64,000 nt of DNA from Sva-07 sp963743825 (GTDB taxonomy: Bacteria; Actinomycetota; Acidimicrobiia; Acidimicrobiales; Ilumatobacteraceae): the NCBI GenBank assembly GCA_963743825.1, contig CAVURC010000020.1:324817-388816 (forward strand), written 5' to 3'. The position numbers and the translations under genes are program-made. Shown here piece by piece: positions 40,162 through 50,346 of the stretch. The first letter of the stretch is position 1. Each line of letters starts with the position of its first letter. The notes beneath the pieces were generated by a model. The model was given only the letters and a program-made list of their open reading frames with translations. It had not been told where the DNA came from and did no database searches.

Positions 40162-41044
40162 ATGGCTCCCGCCAAGAAGTCCGCACCCAAGAAGACCATT
40201 GCCAAGAAGGCCCCCGCACGCACGAAGCCGACCTCACCGGCGCTGGAGGGACAGACCGACGTCGAGGACTTCGTCTGCAACCTGGTCCCGTCTCGCCAGA
40301 CCGAGAACGACTGGCGGTTCTCCGATTCACTGGAGGCGGGAGTGGTCGGAGCACCAGCTGCGCTGCCGACCTCGGTCGATCTGCGAGCAACCTGGTGGTC
40401 GATCAACAACCAGGAGGACACGGGCTCCTGCGTCGGTTGGGCGACCGCTGACGGAGTGGTGAGACACCACATGGTCCATGGCCGGCCGCATCGCACAGAG
40501 CGCGATGTTGTCACCGCGACACCTGTGGATGGCATCGAAAGAGACCGACACGTCCACGGCCCGACCCGAGAGCTTCATGGAGGGTGCCGGCACCACACTC
40601 AAAGCGGCGCTCGACGTCGCCCGAAAGCACGGCGTGGCGCTCATGACCGACCTCCCTTTCCACATCCAGACGAAGATGTACACGGGCAACGAGAACGCGT
40701 TCTATGCGAGCTGCGCTCAACGGCGCATCTCGGCGTACTTCAACCTACGGCTGAACCTGCGTGACTGGAAGTCCTGGCTCGCCACGAACGGGCCGATTCT
40801 CGCCGCGTTGAACGTCGACGAGGGGTGGGACGGAGCAACAGCCAAGAAGGGAAGGGTCGACACCTTCAAACCCGGCACGGTGCGCGGCGGTCACGCGATC
40901 TGCGTGGTCGGCTACCGGGCCGACGGCCGATTCATCGTCCGCAACAGTTGGGGAACGACGTGGGGCGACCTGGGATTCGCATACGTGAAGCCCTCGTACA
41001 TCACCGCCGGCTTCTTCGACGAATCCTACGGGGTAACCCTCTGA
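40162..41044 (+). CDS. Papain-like (C1) cysteine protease with Lys/Ala/Pro-rich N-terminus, one frameshift
   Basis: About 293 residues once a frame change near 40475 is repaired. The N-terminal ~30 residues are a basic Lys/Ala/Pro repeat (APAKKSAPKKTIAKK), like histone H1-type tails, and could bind nucleic acid or acidic surfaces; no signal peptide is present. The C1 triad is visible: Cys90 in NNQEDTGSCVGWA, the histidine in RGGHAICVVGY, and the asparagine in IVRNSWGTTWGDLGFAYV. The gene follows the CHAT megaprotein on the same strand, past the TIR relic, with a strong AAAGGAG. A cytoplasmic papain-like enzyme near TIR, patatin and CHAT genes fits a conflict role; that is inference. Confidence 0.83.
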
Positions 41045-41198
41045 GAGGAACCGCATTCCGACAGTCCGTCACGTCGACATCGACTCGCTCGTTGACGACA
41101 TGCGCCCACCGACCGATGACGACGTACCGATGACGTCTGCCTGGCAACCCTTGGACACCCAGGACAAGCTGCTCGTGTACCTCAGCGGGACTGAGGAT

Positions 41199-41365
41199 CC
41201 TTCGACGACCTCAGAGAACGCTGCACCGATGTCAACGTCGACGGCGTCGTGATCCACTTCGCCTCACTCGACGACATCATTTACAGCAAGACCCACGCCG
41301 AGCGTCCCAAGGATCGCGACGCCCTCCCCGAACTCCACCGCCTCCGCGGAACAACCGACTGTTGA
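41199..41365 (+). pseudogene. C-terminal scrap of a nucleotidyltransferase-toxin-like gene
   Basis: The frame reads FDDLRERCTDVNVDGVVIHF, then ASLDDIIYSKTHAERPKDRD and a stop. It is clearly paralogous to the end of the broken gene at 43208-43670 (ASLDDIIDSKTHANRPKAHD). No N-terminal half can be found upstream; 41045-41198 has only weak coding character. Confidence 0.7.
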
Positions 41366-41392
41366 TCAGGCAGCGGGCTCGTCGTTGCCTGG

Positions 41393-42026
41393 TTACCGGT
41401 TCGCCCACCACGACTGCACGATGCGCGGCAGACGCGACCCGGGTCGCGTGCGTCGATGTGGGTCAGCGTCGCCTGGGCGAAGTGGCCGACGAGGTCGTCG
41501 GTGTCGGGCGTCGGCGACGATGGCGTCTCGATCACCAGGACGGGCACGGGCATCGCCTCGGCCTGGCGGACGGCGAATCCCCGGTCGGCTGCGCCGACGA
41601 CCATCGTCGCCCGGGGGTCGGCATCGCCGGGTGCGGGCTCGGACATCGCAGCAGGCGTCGTCAGGATCCGTCGGCGCATCTCGCGCTGTCGCGCGTCGAT
41701 CTCGACGGGCCCGAGCCACGGACCACCCAACCCGTCGACCAGCACCAGTCCCGCCGCCCGACCACCGAGCGCGAGGACCTGGGCCGCTGCGCCGTTGTGG
41801 CCGACGCCCACGACGACGAGTTCGTCGGGAGCTTCGGCGCGCAAGTAGATCGAGCGCCACGTACACCGCGTCGCCGGTCGTCGTGTTGCCCGCCGACCGG
41901 AGGCGGCGTCCCGTTGTGTCCGGGCAGGTCGGGTGCCAGGACGCGGCCGGGCCAGCCGGCGAACGCGGCAGCCCACTCGCCGCCACCCGGCGCACCGAGG
42001 TCGTGGAGGACCAAGAGGTCGGTCAT
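41393..42026 (-). CDS. Alpha/beta hydrolase-like protein, frameshifted
   Basis: Starts at ATG 42026, overlapping the stop of the upstream hydrolase (ATGA). Piecewise reading gives LLVLHDLGAPGGGEWAAAF, then LPGHNGTPPPVGG, ALDYLRAEAPDELVVVGVGH with NGAAAQVLALGG at the position of the nucleophile elbow, MPVPVLVIETPSSPTPDTDD, and the end IVQSWWANR. At least two frame changes lie near 41890 and 41430. The usual G-x-S-x-G reads GVGHNG, so the nucleophile serine is missing or altered; it may be a non-catalytic relative. About 210 residues. Confidence 0.6.
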
Positions 42027-42931
42027 GGACGGGCACCGATCTCGTCGAGGAACCGGATGATGCGATCGAGTACGAAGTCGGGTTGTTCGACGTGCACGTA
42101 GTGGCCGGCACCGGGCACCGATTCCAGCCGCCCGTCCGCGAGCATCGCCACCCGCCGCTCGGCCTCCTCGTCGTGCACCTCGGTCCAGGCATCCTCCTCG
42201 GAGCTGACCAGCACGAGCGTGGGCGCAGTGATGTGGCGGTACTGGGCGAGGATCAGCTCGAGCGAGAACCCGTCGGGGACCCCGGTGCGGAACGCAGGGT
42301 CCCACTTCCACACGAACCCGCCCTCCACCTCGCGGGTGCCGAACTCGACCAGGTGCTCGAGGAACGAGCGGGGCAGACGGATGTTGATCGCCCCGCGCCG
42401 CTCGACGAGCTGGTCGCGCGACACCCACGGCCGCGGCGGGCTGCTGCGGAACTTGTCGATCTCGTCGAGGCTCCGAGTGGCCACCTCGACGATGCCATCG
42501 TGAACAAAGCCCTCGGCCGGCGGTCCCAGCCCGTCGAGGTTGACCAGCCAGGCGAAGCGTTCGGGCATCGTGGCCGCAGCGGTGAGGATCTGACCACCGC
42601 CCATCGAGTGCCCGATCATGCCGATCGGCGTGCCGGACGCCGGCGCCAACACCCGGGCGAGCTCGCACAAGTCGATCGTGCACGCGTTCCACGCCATCCC
42701 GGACGACAGCCGCCCCGAGTCGCCGTGGCCGCGCACATCGATCGCCACCACGTGGAACCCGAGCTCCACCAGTCGTGGAGCGAAGCCGTCCCACGTGCGG
42801 CCATGGTCGAAGGCGCCGTGAACCAACACGACCGGCGGGGCCGCCGGATCGCCCCAGCACCACGCCCGCAGTCGCGTCCGGTTCACCTCGAAGAAGGTCG
42901 CCCGATCAGGCGTCGCAAACTCGTCCCCCAC
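42023..42931 (-). CDS. Alpha/beta hydrolase
   Basis: 302 residues, intact. VVLVHGAFDHGRTWDGFAP gives the oxyanion-hole HG motif, DVRGHGDSGR the following strand, and MIGHSMGGGQ the nucleophile elbow (G-H-S-M-G). Acid and histidine are in the C-terminal third (SSEEDAWTEV and GAGHYVHVEQPD). The substrate cannot be told; the family includes haloalkane dehalogenase-like, epoxide hydrolase and esterase enzymes. It is followed by a second, shorter hydrolase-like gene with a 4-base overlap. No secretion signal. Confidence 0.85.
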   Translation of the reverse strand: MGDEFATPDRATFFEVNRTRLRAWCWGDPAAPPVVLVHGAFDHGRTWDGFAPRLVELGFHVVAIDVRGHGDSGRLSSGMAWNACTIDLCELARVLAPASGTPIGMIGHSMGGGQILTAAATMPERFAWLVNLDGLGPPAEGFVHDGIVEVATRSLDEIDKFRSSPPRPWVSRDQLVERRGAINIRLPRSFLEHLVEFGTREVEGGFVWKWDPAFRTGVPDGFSLELILAQYRHITAPTLVLVSSEEDAWTEVHDEEAERRVAMLADGRLESVPGAGHYVHVEQPDFVLDRIIRFLDEIGARP

Positions 42932-43207
42932 GATCGGTCATCCTCGCAGGCGGCCGCACGTAGAACCCAGTAAGTTCCGCTCGACCCACCGTTCGCGAAC
43001 AGACCCTGCCAGGCAACGAACAGTGCAGCCCCGTACACGACGGAGCCACCGACGACATCGCTGCGCCACTACTCACGCCACGGTCGATCACCGACGCGAT
43101 GCATCGCCTCGACACACAAGGGAGTCCGCTCGTTACGTGACCACGCTGGCCACTCGGATTGGAACGATCCACCCTGCGGGATTTCCGAGCGCCCGGGAAG
43201 GGCCGCT

Positions 43208-43670
43208 TTGTGGCGCGAGTCCGACGGGTTCGCCTCCCAGCTCCACGGAGCACGACGCCAGACCTACGACATCGACTTCGTCCCCGCCGCCACCGAAGCC
43301 ATCGATGACCGCCTCGCAGCCGCACTACGCGAACTCGGCGCCCGACTGCGAGTCGCAGGCCTCACCGACGAAGAAGCCCCCGCCAACTTCCCGTCACGAT
43401 CGATGCCGCCACATTGCAGGCGTTCGGCAGCACCACCTGGACCACCGACGCCGGCCCCTCGACGTCCTACGAGAACTCCCCGTCAGCGGAGCCAGACGAA
43501 CCTTCGACGAACTCCGACAACGCAGCACCGACGTCAGCGTCGACGGCATCGTCATCCACCTCGCATCACTCGACGACATCATCGACAGCAAGACCCACGC
43601 CAACCGACCCAAAGCCCACGACGCCCTCCCCGAACTCCACCACCTCCGCGGACAGACATCCGACCCCTGA
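43208..43670 (+). pseudogene. Broken nucleotidyltransferase (AbiEii/DUF6036-like toxin) gene
   Basis: The reading starts with SQLHGARRQTYDIDFVPA, a G-x-R-x-T-x-D-I-D-F nucleotidyltransferase core, continues through LAAALRELGARLRVAGLTDE, changes frame near 43395 (TIDAATLQAFGSTTWTTDAG) and again near 43460, then ends ASLDDIIDSKTHANRPKAHD and a stop at 43670. Proteins of this type are usually the toxin half of type IV-like AbiE toxin-antitoxin systems. No antitoxin is adjacent and a proper start is not visible. With two frame changes and a second fragment at 41199, decay is likely, though sequencing error could explain part. Confidence 0.62.
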
Positions 43671-43710
43671 TCACCCGACTCGGCGCGTGTCTGGCTCTCC
43701 GGGTGACCCG

Positions 43711-44739
43711 TCAGATCGCGATGGAAACCTTGCCCCGGACTGTGCCGGCCTCGAGTTGGCGCATCGCGTCGGGCGCTCGGTCGAGCGAGTAGGTCGCCTC
43801 GATGCTCGGCGTGACCTTTCCGGCCTCGATGAGTTCGGTCAATGGCGCCAGGTCGGCATGGTGTTCCTTCGACGCGAGCATGGTCAGTCGAGGACGCACG
43901 AACAGCGACATCAGCGGTGCTCGCAGGCTCCTCCCGAAGCCTCCGGTCACGTTGCCCTTGCTCTCGCCGCCGACGATGACGAGGCTGCCCTTCGATTCGA
44001 GGGAGCGCCGGAGGCGTCGGAGTGCGGTGTTGCCTGCGACGTCGAGGATCAGGTCGTAGCGGCGGGATCCGTCAGCGAACTCCTCAACTGCGTAGTCGAT
44101 CGTCCGGTCGGCGCCGAGCGAGCGCACGTAGTCCGTCTTCGCTGCACTGCACACGCCCGTGACGTTGGCACCGTACGCCTTGGCGATCTGCACCGCGTAG
44201 CTGCCGACACCACCGGATGCCCCAATGATCAGGACTTCTTGTCCGGCTTCGATCCGGCCGAGCCGTAGGCCCTGGAGGGCCGTGGTCGCTGAGATGGGAA
44301 CCGCCGCAGCCCGCTCGAAGGTGAGGGTCGACGGCTTGTGTGCGAGTTTGTCCTCACGTGCGGCGGCGTACTCGGCGAACGCTCCTCGGCTGACACCGAA
44401 GACCGCGTCGCCGACCGTGAACCGGGTCACTCCCGCTCCGACAGCCGCGACGGTCCCGGCGACGGCACGTCCGGGCACTCGGTTCTTGGGTGAGCGCAGA
44501 CCGAAGCCCATGATGCGCATCAGGTAGGGACGGCCGGTCATTGCGTGCCAGGTTCCCCGGTCGAGGCCCGCAGCGTGCACACGGACGAGCACTTCGTGGT
44601 CCTTGATTTCAGGGCGGCTGATGTCGGTCAGTTGCCAGGTGTCGCTGGAGCCGTAGCGGTCTTGCACGATGGCTCGCATCGTCACGGTCGAGGCGTTCGA
44701 GCTGCCGTGTGGCGTGTTGGTGTTGGTGGTTGTGTTCAT
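43711..44739 (-). CDS. NAD(P)-dependent quinone oxidoreductase-type alcohol dehydrogenase
   Basis: 342 residues from ATG 44739, preceded by GAGAGGA. A GroES-like N-terminus (EVLVRVHAAGLDRGTWHAMTG) is followed by the Rossmann motif LIIGASGGVGSYAVQIA (A-x-x-G-x-x-G), and FDLILDVAGN-type text (RYDLILDVAGNTALRRL). No zinc-ligand cysteines are seen, as in zinc-free quinone reductases (MDR family, RTN4IP1/QOR-like). It probably reduces quinones or enones with NADPH. It is the last gene of a minus-strand run behind a membrane hydrolase and a carotenoid oxygenase-like gene, with short spacers, so these probably form one operon. Confidence 0.9.
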   Translation of the reverse strand: MNTTTNTNTPHGSSNASTVTMRAIVQDRYGSSDTWQLTDISRPEIKDHEVLVRVHAAGLDRGTWHAMTGRPYLMRIMGFGLRSPKNRVPGRAVAGTVAAVGAGVTRFTVGDAVFGVSRGAFAEYAAAREDKLAHKPSTLTFERAAAVPISATTALQGLRLGRIEAGQEVLIIGASGGVGSYAVQIAKAYGANVTGVCSAAKTDYVRSLGADRTIDYAVEEFADGSRRYDLILDVAGNTALRRLRRSLESKGSLVIVGGESKGNVTGGFGRSLRAPLMSLFVRPRLTMLASKEHHADLAPLTELIEAGKVTPSIEATYSLDRAPDAMRQLEAGTVRGKVSIAI

Positions 44740-44785
44740 GGGTTCCTCTCGTTGGGTTGGTGGTGATTGGATGGGTCGGTGTTCG

Positions 44786-46192
44786 TCACCGCGAAGTGAC
44801 GGGCTGCTCGGTCCGGACTGATTGGACGACGTCGGCGATGGCCTGCACGGAGGCGTGGTAGGAGCCGCTGTCGTCGACGAGTCCGGCGTGGGTGGCGTCG
44901 ACGACTCGGTGGTCGTTGTTGGTCGACAGCGCAGCAAGACGGCCTTGCAGGTCGATCCATTCGTCGTTCTTCTCTGTCGACTCGGTTGCGGTGACGACGA
45001 CGAGCGGCGTGTTGTCGAGCGTTGTCAATGCCTTGGCCTGTTCGAACACGGCGGGATACATCGACTGTTCGTCGCGCATGTTGCGCATGCCGCGGGCGCT
45101 GGCGGCAAAGGCCTGTACCTGCGAGGCGGCCGGCTCAGGGAGGCTCGACCACGCCGATGCGGGCAAGATCCGACCAGCACCCAACCTCGTGAGGCTGGGG
45201 AGCACGCCGAGACCTCGACTCATCATCGACTGCTCGGTGGCGAAGCCCGGCAGGTCGGTGAACTCGTCCGGGCTCATCGAGTCGAGCAGCACCATGCCAG
45301 CCATCTCTGTGGGGTATGTGGCGGCGAAGGTCATCGCGTACGGTCCGCCGGCGGAGTGGCCGACGATCACGTAGGGGCCCGGTTCGTTCGCACGTGTGAG
45401 CAGTGTGTGGAGGTCGGCTGCGATGGCCAGCCCGTCTTGGCGCGTTGCGACGTCGTCGCTCCAACCCTGGCCGGCTCGGTCATAGGCGCAGACGCGGGTG
45501 GTGTGATCCAGTTCGTTCGTGATGCGGGTCCAGCCGGCCGAGGTTGCGCCGAGTCCCTGCTCGAGTACGACGGTGGGGCTGCCGGTTCCGGTGCAGTCCA
45601 GGTGCAGGCGGTGACCGCCGACGTCGTACAGCGTGCCGGGTGCGGGGTAGGCGTTCTGATCCTGCGCACGGACGATGGTCTCGTACATGCCGCCGACGGC
45701 GCCGATGCCGAGCGAGGCCACGACCGGATAGATCAGCCACCGAACGCGCCCGCTGAGGTGGCGGTGAATCTGGATGCCCATCCACACGGCGAGCGCGAGC
45801 GCTGCCGGGGGCCACACCCACCCTGCGTTGTCGAGGGCACGATCGTCGGGCCGTGCGACCAGAAGGACCAGCGCGGCGACGGCCATGATGACCGCCGGCA
45901 CGCGAGCCCAGCGTTGAGGCTGGCTGGTGAATCGACTCGACAGAACGGCGAGCAGCGCCCAACCGCCGGCGAATGCGAGCAGGGCCGAGGCTGAGATGAC
46001 GTGCTCGGCGGCGCCGCCGAAGACACCGAGCGTCAGCACAACGGCTCCGAGGAAGCCGGCGGCGATCGAACCTCCGACGACTCGCCAGATGGGCCCCCGA
46101 CCGGTTCGGCCGTCAATGACGGCCGGCTGGTCGTCGTTGACGATCGCAGGAACCGGCTCGATTGCCGGTTGGGTGTGGTGGATGGTGTTCAT
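44786..46192 (-). CDS. Alpha/beta hydrolase with N-terminal membrane region
   Basis: 468 residues from ATG 46192 after AAGGAGA. The first ~180 residues hold four or five hydrophobic helices (GGSIAAGFLGAVVLTLGVF, ISASALLAFAGGWALLAVL, VPAVIMAVAALVLLV, and others). The hydrolase domain follows: VVLEQGLGATSAGWTRI, VCAYDRAGQGWSD, and VIVGHSAGGPYAMTFA (nucleophile Ser in G-H-S-A-G), with the histidine in VVDATHAGLVDDSG. The active site would face one side of the membrane beside the helices. The same Y-D-R-x-G and G-H-S-x-G blocks appear in the lipoprotein hydrolase at 50347. Substrate unknown; position between carotenoid oxygenase-like and quinone reductase-like genes hints at a lipophilic substrate. 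Confidence 0.87.
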   Translation of the reverse strand: MNTIHHTQPAIEPVPAIVNDDQPAVIDGRTGRGPIWRVVGGSIAAGFLGAVVLTLGVFGGAAEHVISASALLAFAGGWALLAVLSSRFTSQPQRWARVPAVIMAVAALVLLVARPDDRALDNAGWVWPPAALALAVWMGIQIHRHLSGRVRWLIYPVVASLGIGAVGGMYETIVRAQDQNAYPAPGTLYDVGGHRLHLDCTGTGSPTVVLEQGLGATSAGWTRITNELDHTTRVCAYDRAGQGWSDDVATRQDGLAIAADLHTLLTRANEPGPYVIVGHSAGGPYAMTFAATYPTEMAGMVLLDSMSPDEFTDLPGFATEQSMMSRGLGVLPSLTRLGAGRILPASAWSSLPEPAASQVQAFAASARGMRNMRDEQSMYPAVFEQAKALTTLDNTPLVVVTATESTEKNDEWIDLQGRLAALSTNNDHRVVDATHAGLVDDSGSYHASVQAIADVVQSVRTEQPVTSR

Positions 46193-46224
46193 GGTGGTTT
46201 CTCCTTCGTTGGTTGCGACGTGTG

Positions 46225-47278
46225 TCAGTGCCGGGTCGCAGGGACCCAGGTACAGCGGAGCTGCGGAGGGACGAGCCGAGGGATGGGGACGGTGACGATG
46301 GCCGGTACGGCGATGTCGGCTGCGTCGATCACGAACAGCTCGGTCCCGTCGCCGGAGGGCTGGTGGACGAATCCGACGAGCCACCCGCTATCGGCGGCGT
46401 CGCGCTGTGGGGTTGCGTCGGTGACGAACACGAAGTCGCCCGGCACGCCTGAGTCGAGGCGGTGGTGATGGTGACGGGTGTCGAGCAGATCGTGGTAACC
46501 GATGGTTCCGTTGCCCGTCGTCCATACACAGAGCGGCGCCCCGTCGGCGCCGTCGGTGCTGCAATGCGCAAAGCCGTCGGGGCGTCGGATCGAGCACCTC
46601 GCGCCGGATGGTTCGGGCTTCGAGGTGCAGCGTCCATCGTTCGAGCAGCGGAGTGAGCGCGAGCACGATGACGCTGTCACCCGCGTCGTGCGCATGCACA
46701 GGCTGGGCGGCTTCCATACCGGTCGGGATCCAGGTCGAGCGCAGCTCGCCGTTGCGTGACGCGACGCCGACGAAGCCGTCTGCAACGAGGATGACGTGGT
46801 CGCGGCTGATCACGAGGTCGTGGACTCGCGCGGGGGTGTCGAGGACAGGTCGGCTCCGGCGCACGAGCGCACCCGCGGAGACGACGACGTACGCCTGCAA
46901 TCCGTTGTTGTCGTCGGCGATGAGATGCAGCTCGCCGGTCGCCGCATCCTGCTTCGGCGGCACCGCAAGTGAGCGGCGATGTCCTGCGAGGTCGACACGG
47001 CGCAGCGTGTCGCCGGCGGGTCCGAGCTCATACGCGAACGCGTCGTCACCGAACACCAGCGTCGAGCCGCCGAAGTAAACAAGGTCGTGAACCACCGTCT
47101 CGGCCCGCAGCCGGCGGCCGCTGTACGACGCGCGGCCATCACCGATGAGGACGGAGTGGATGACGCCGTCCGGGTCGAGTGCTACCAGTCGGCCCGACAG
47201 CCCGGGCGGGACGGTTCCGCACACCTCGAGGTCGACGTCGAGCGGAGATGGGTTCGACCGGTCGGTCGGCGAAGGCAT
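46225..47278 (-). CDS. Carotenoid oxygenase-like (RPE65/CCD family) protein, short, one frameshift
   Basis: Carotenoid cleavage dioxygenases are seven-bladed propellers with an iron held by four histidines. Visible here: DPDGVIHSVLIGDGRASYSG (family DGDGMxH segment), VHDLVISRDHVIL and VHAHDAGDSVIVLAL (two histidine motifs), then, after a frame change near 46620, GWLVGFVHQPSGDGTELFVI and the end VPPQLRCTWVP. Total ~350 residues, against 450-500 in the family; the N-terminus is short and one histidine position (HxxFDG) reads ALDPDG, so activity is uncertain. It heads a minus-strand operon and starts 68 bases after the LuxR regulator gene on the same strand. Confidence 0.75.
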
Positions 47279-47346
47279 GACCTCATGGTCTGCCTAAGGC
47301 AGCGGCGAGCGCATCGGGCGCTCCCCCTCAGATCACAACATTCGCG

Positions 47347-50303
47347 TCAGGCAATGCCCAGGCGCTGCGCCACTGCTGCCGCATCGACCCGGCTGTTGAC
47401 GCCGAGCTTGCGCAGGATGTTGGACACGTGCACGCTGGCCGTCTTGTCCGAAACGTACAGTTCGTCGCCGATCTGACGGTTGGTTCGTCCGGCGGCGACC
47501 AGGGCCAGCACCTCCGCTTCGCGTGGGGTCAACCCCAGGCGTTCCACCGAACTTTCCTCGAGGACCACACGCTTGGGGGCTTCAATGCTGACTCGCGTGC
47601 GGCTCGAGACTGCGTCGATCTCTGCCAGCAGTGGAAGCGCATTCAGCTCGGACGCGATCTCGTGCGCTTCGCGCAGCGATGATGCGGCGCGGTCCGCGGC
47701 ACCGAAGAACGCCGACGCCTCGGCCTCGCGCACGAGCGCCATGGCTGTCGCCCAACGATCACCGAGATCTCTCCAGCGCGCGACGGCCTCACCCCAGGCA
47801 CCCGCATCAGAGACCTTGAGCCGTGTCAGAGCGGCCGTTGCGTGCGCGAGGTGCGCGGCTGTGTCGCGCTGGGGGCCTCCAGGCACGCCGTCAGAGAACG
47901 TGCGAACTGCGTCGAGTCGCTGTTGCAGGCGGGCGATCCTCGCATCGACGTCGACGGGCTCTCGACGCGCCTGTCGGTCGAGAGTTCGTTCCACCTCGGC
48001 CACGACGCCGAACATCGCGAATCTCGCCGCCCAAAGCACGGACGTCTTGCCGACCGCATCCCAGCCCAACTCGGCCGCCTGCACCGCCTCGTCCCAGTTG
48101 CCCAGCGCGCAATGGACATCGGCCGTCGTCGCCTCGCGAACGGTCTGGTGCCAACCATCGATCGGGAGCACCTGCGCGGCCGCGAGGTGGTCCAGTGCGT
48201 CAGTGGCCTCACCCCGACGGGCCGCCAGCATCGCCTTCACTCGCGCAAGGCGCAGAAGCCCGACCGGCAGGGTGTCGTCAATCGGTTGGCGGGCGAGTAC
48301 GCCGGAGACTTCGCTCCACCGCCCCAGCCGGATCAGGGCCTCCGCCGCGAGCGAATCGAGATAGCAGCCGAAGCCTCGATCAAGCCCAGTGACCTGACCC
48401 TCGGCGACGGCGTCGAGCGCGGTGTCGAGGGCTGCCTGGTGGTCGCCGGCATCGCCGAGCGCGACACACAGATAGACCGTGGCGAGCGCCCGACCTTGTG
48501 CGCTGATCGCGGCAGCAACCGACGCCCGACACATCTCGACCGCTTCGGCTGGGTTGCCCTGGTTGCTGCGCACGATGCCCAGCACACGCTGCGCCATCCC
48601 CCACGCCACGGGGTGGTCGCTCGGGTGTGGGGACGAGGTCCAGGGCCTTCGCGCACCAGCCTTCGGATGTCGCGTAGTGGCCAGCCATCAGCTCGGCCTG
48701 TCCCAGACCTGCGTAGACCGGGGCGGCGGCGACGCCCTCGCTCAGCAACGCGACCGCCTGCGCGAACTCGGCGCTGCTCTCCTCCGAGCGGCCAGTGGCC
48801 CACAAGTAGCGCCCGAGCCGTTCATGGCCCCACGCCGCTCCGAGCGGAGGCGCCCCGTACTCGAAGGCCGCTCGCGCCAGTTGCACGGCTCGCTCGTTAC
48901 CCACTGTCGAAGTGGCGATGTCGGCGGCCTGCCACAATCGATGACCACGATCGACCTCGGCGGAGGCTTCGCCGGCCGAATCCCACAGCTCGAAGGCACG
49001 CTCGAGGTGCGCGAACGCTGCAGCCGGAGCGATCGTCTCTGCCGCATCGGCGGCCGAGAGCAACGCCGAGAACGCCGCAGAGGTGTCGCCTGCACGGTCG
49101 AGGTGGAACGCCAGCTCACCGGCACGGTCCGCTCGTCGCAACGCATCGGCCGTCTGCTGCTGCAACGCGGTCGCGACGCTGCGATGCAGGCGGGCTCGTT
49201 GCGGAGGCAGCAGGTCGGCGTACACGACTTCGCCGAGCAGCGGGTGACGGAAGCGGTAGGCGTCGTTGTTCGACGACCAGCATTCGCGAGTCGATCACTG
49301 TTCGTACGGCGGCTTCGAGTTCGTGCTCGGTGAGGTCGACGACCGCGGCGAGCAGCGGATGGCTCGTGTCGCGGCCGATCGTCGCGACCGCGCCCAACAC
49401 CAGTCGTGCGTGGTCGTCGAGATCGGCGATCTCGGTGGAGATCAGATCGGAGAGCACGATGGGGAATGGCCTCGCCCGACAGGTGCGCGGCGACGAGCTC
49501 GCTGGTGAAGAAGGGATTGCCACGACCGCGGGCGACCACCTGGTCGACCAGCGCGCTCGGCGCGGCCCCACCGAGCAGCGACGCCACGCGCTGAGCGACC
49601 TCGTCCGGGTCCAGCCCATCCAGCTGGATTCGATGAGCGGCCGGGAGCCGGGTCAGCTCGGCCAGCCGACCCCGTTGGCTCGGGTGGTTGGCGACCTCGT
49701 TCGCACGGTAGGTCCCCACCAGGACCACCTGCTCGTCGATCAGGTTGCGAGCCAGGTACTCGAACAGATCCCACGTCACCGCATCGGCCCAGTGCAGGTC
49801 TTCGAACCCGACGATCACTGCGCATCGGCGTCCAGCCGCGTGATCAGCTCGAGGACGGCGACGAACAACCCGCCATGCGATGAGCCGCGCGACTCGGGCG
49901 TGGCCATCGCGGGTGTCAACCAGTGCTGCAACGTCGCAAGCTCAGGCGTCTCGCTCAACAGCAGCGGGTTCGTCCGCCGCACCTGGCGCAACAGATCGGC
50001 CAGTGGCGCCAGCGGAATGGTGTCACCACCGATGTGCGTGGACCGCCCCAGGTACAGGTCGACGCCGGCGCGGGCGGCGATCTCGCTGACGATCGTGGTC
50101 TTGCCGATGCCAGCGTCCCCACTGACCAGCACAACCGACGGCAGGCCGTTGCGCGCATCCGCGACCGCGCGATCGAACGTGGCCAGCTCGGCACGACGGC
50201 CGACGAAGTCCGATGCGGGAAGGCGGTCGTGGACGATGCCGCAAGTATTGCCTGCTTCTCGAGGAGCCCGTGCCGGGTCCCTCCGCCGAATCTGAGGGGG
50301 CAT
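47347..50303 (-). CDS. LuxR-family ATPase-TPR transcriptional regulator, frameshifted
   Basis: About 985 residues across several frames (changes near 49815, 49470, 49260 and 48640). N-terminal ATPase: VGRRAELATF, Walker A SGDAGIGKTT at ~61-70, and FEDLHWADAVTWDLFEYL as Walker B with the D-L-H-W-A-D signature. The middle is TPR-like helical repeats. The C-terminus is a LuxR helix-turn-helix: LTPREAEVLALVAAGRTNRQ then LYVSDKTASVHVSNILRKLG. This is the MalT/LAL-type regulator plan: ligand and ATP control oligomerisation and DNA binding. It is divergent from the lipoprotein hydrolase-MFS operon (43-base gap) and upstream of the carotenoid oxygenase-like operon, so it may control either or both. 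The inducer is unknown. Confidence 0.88.
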
Positions 50304-50346
50304 GGCCGATGCGAGCCGTCACCCCTTAGGTCGATCGTGTCTCCCC

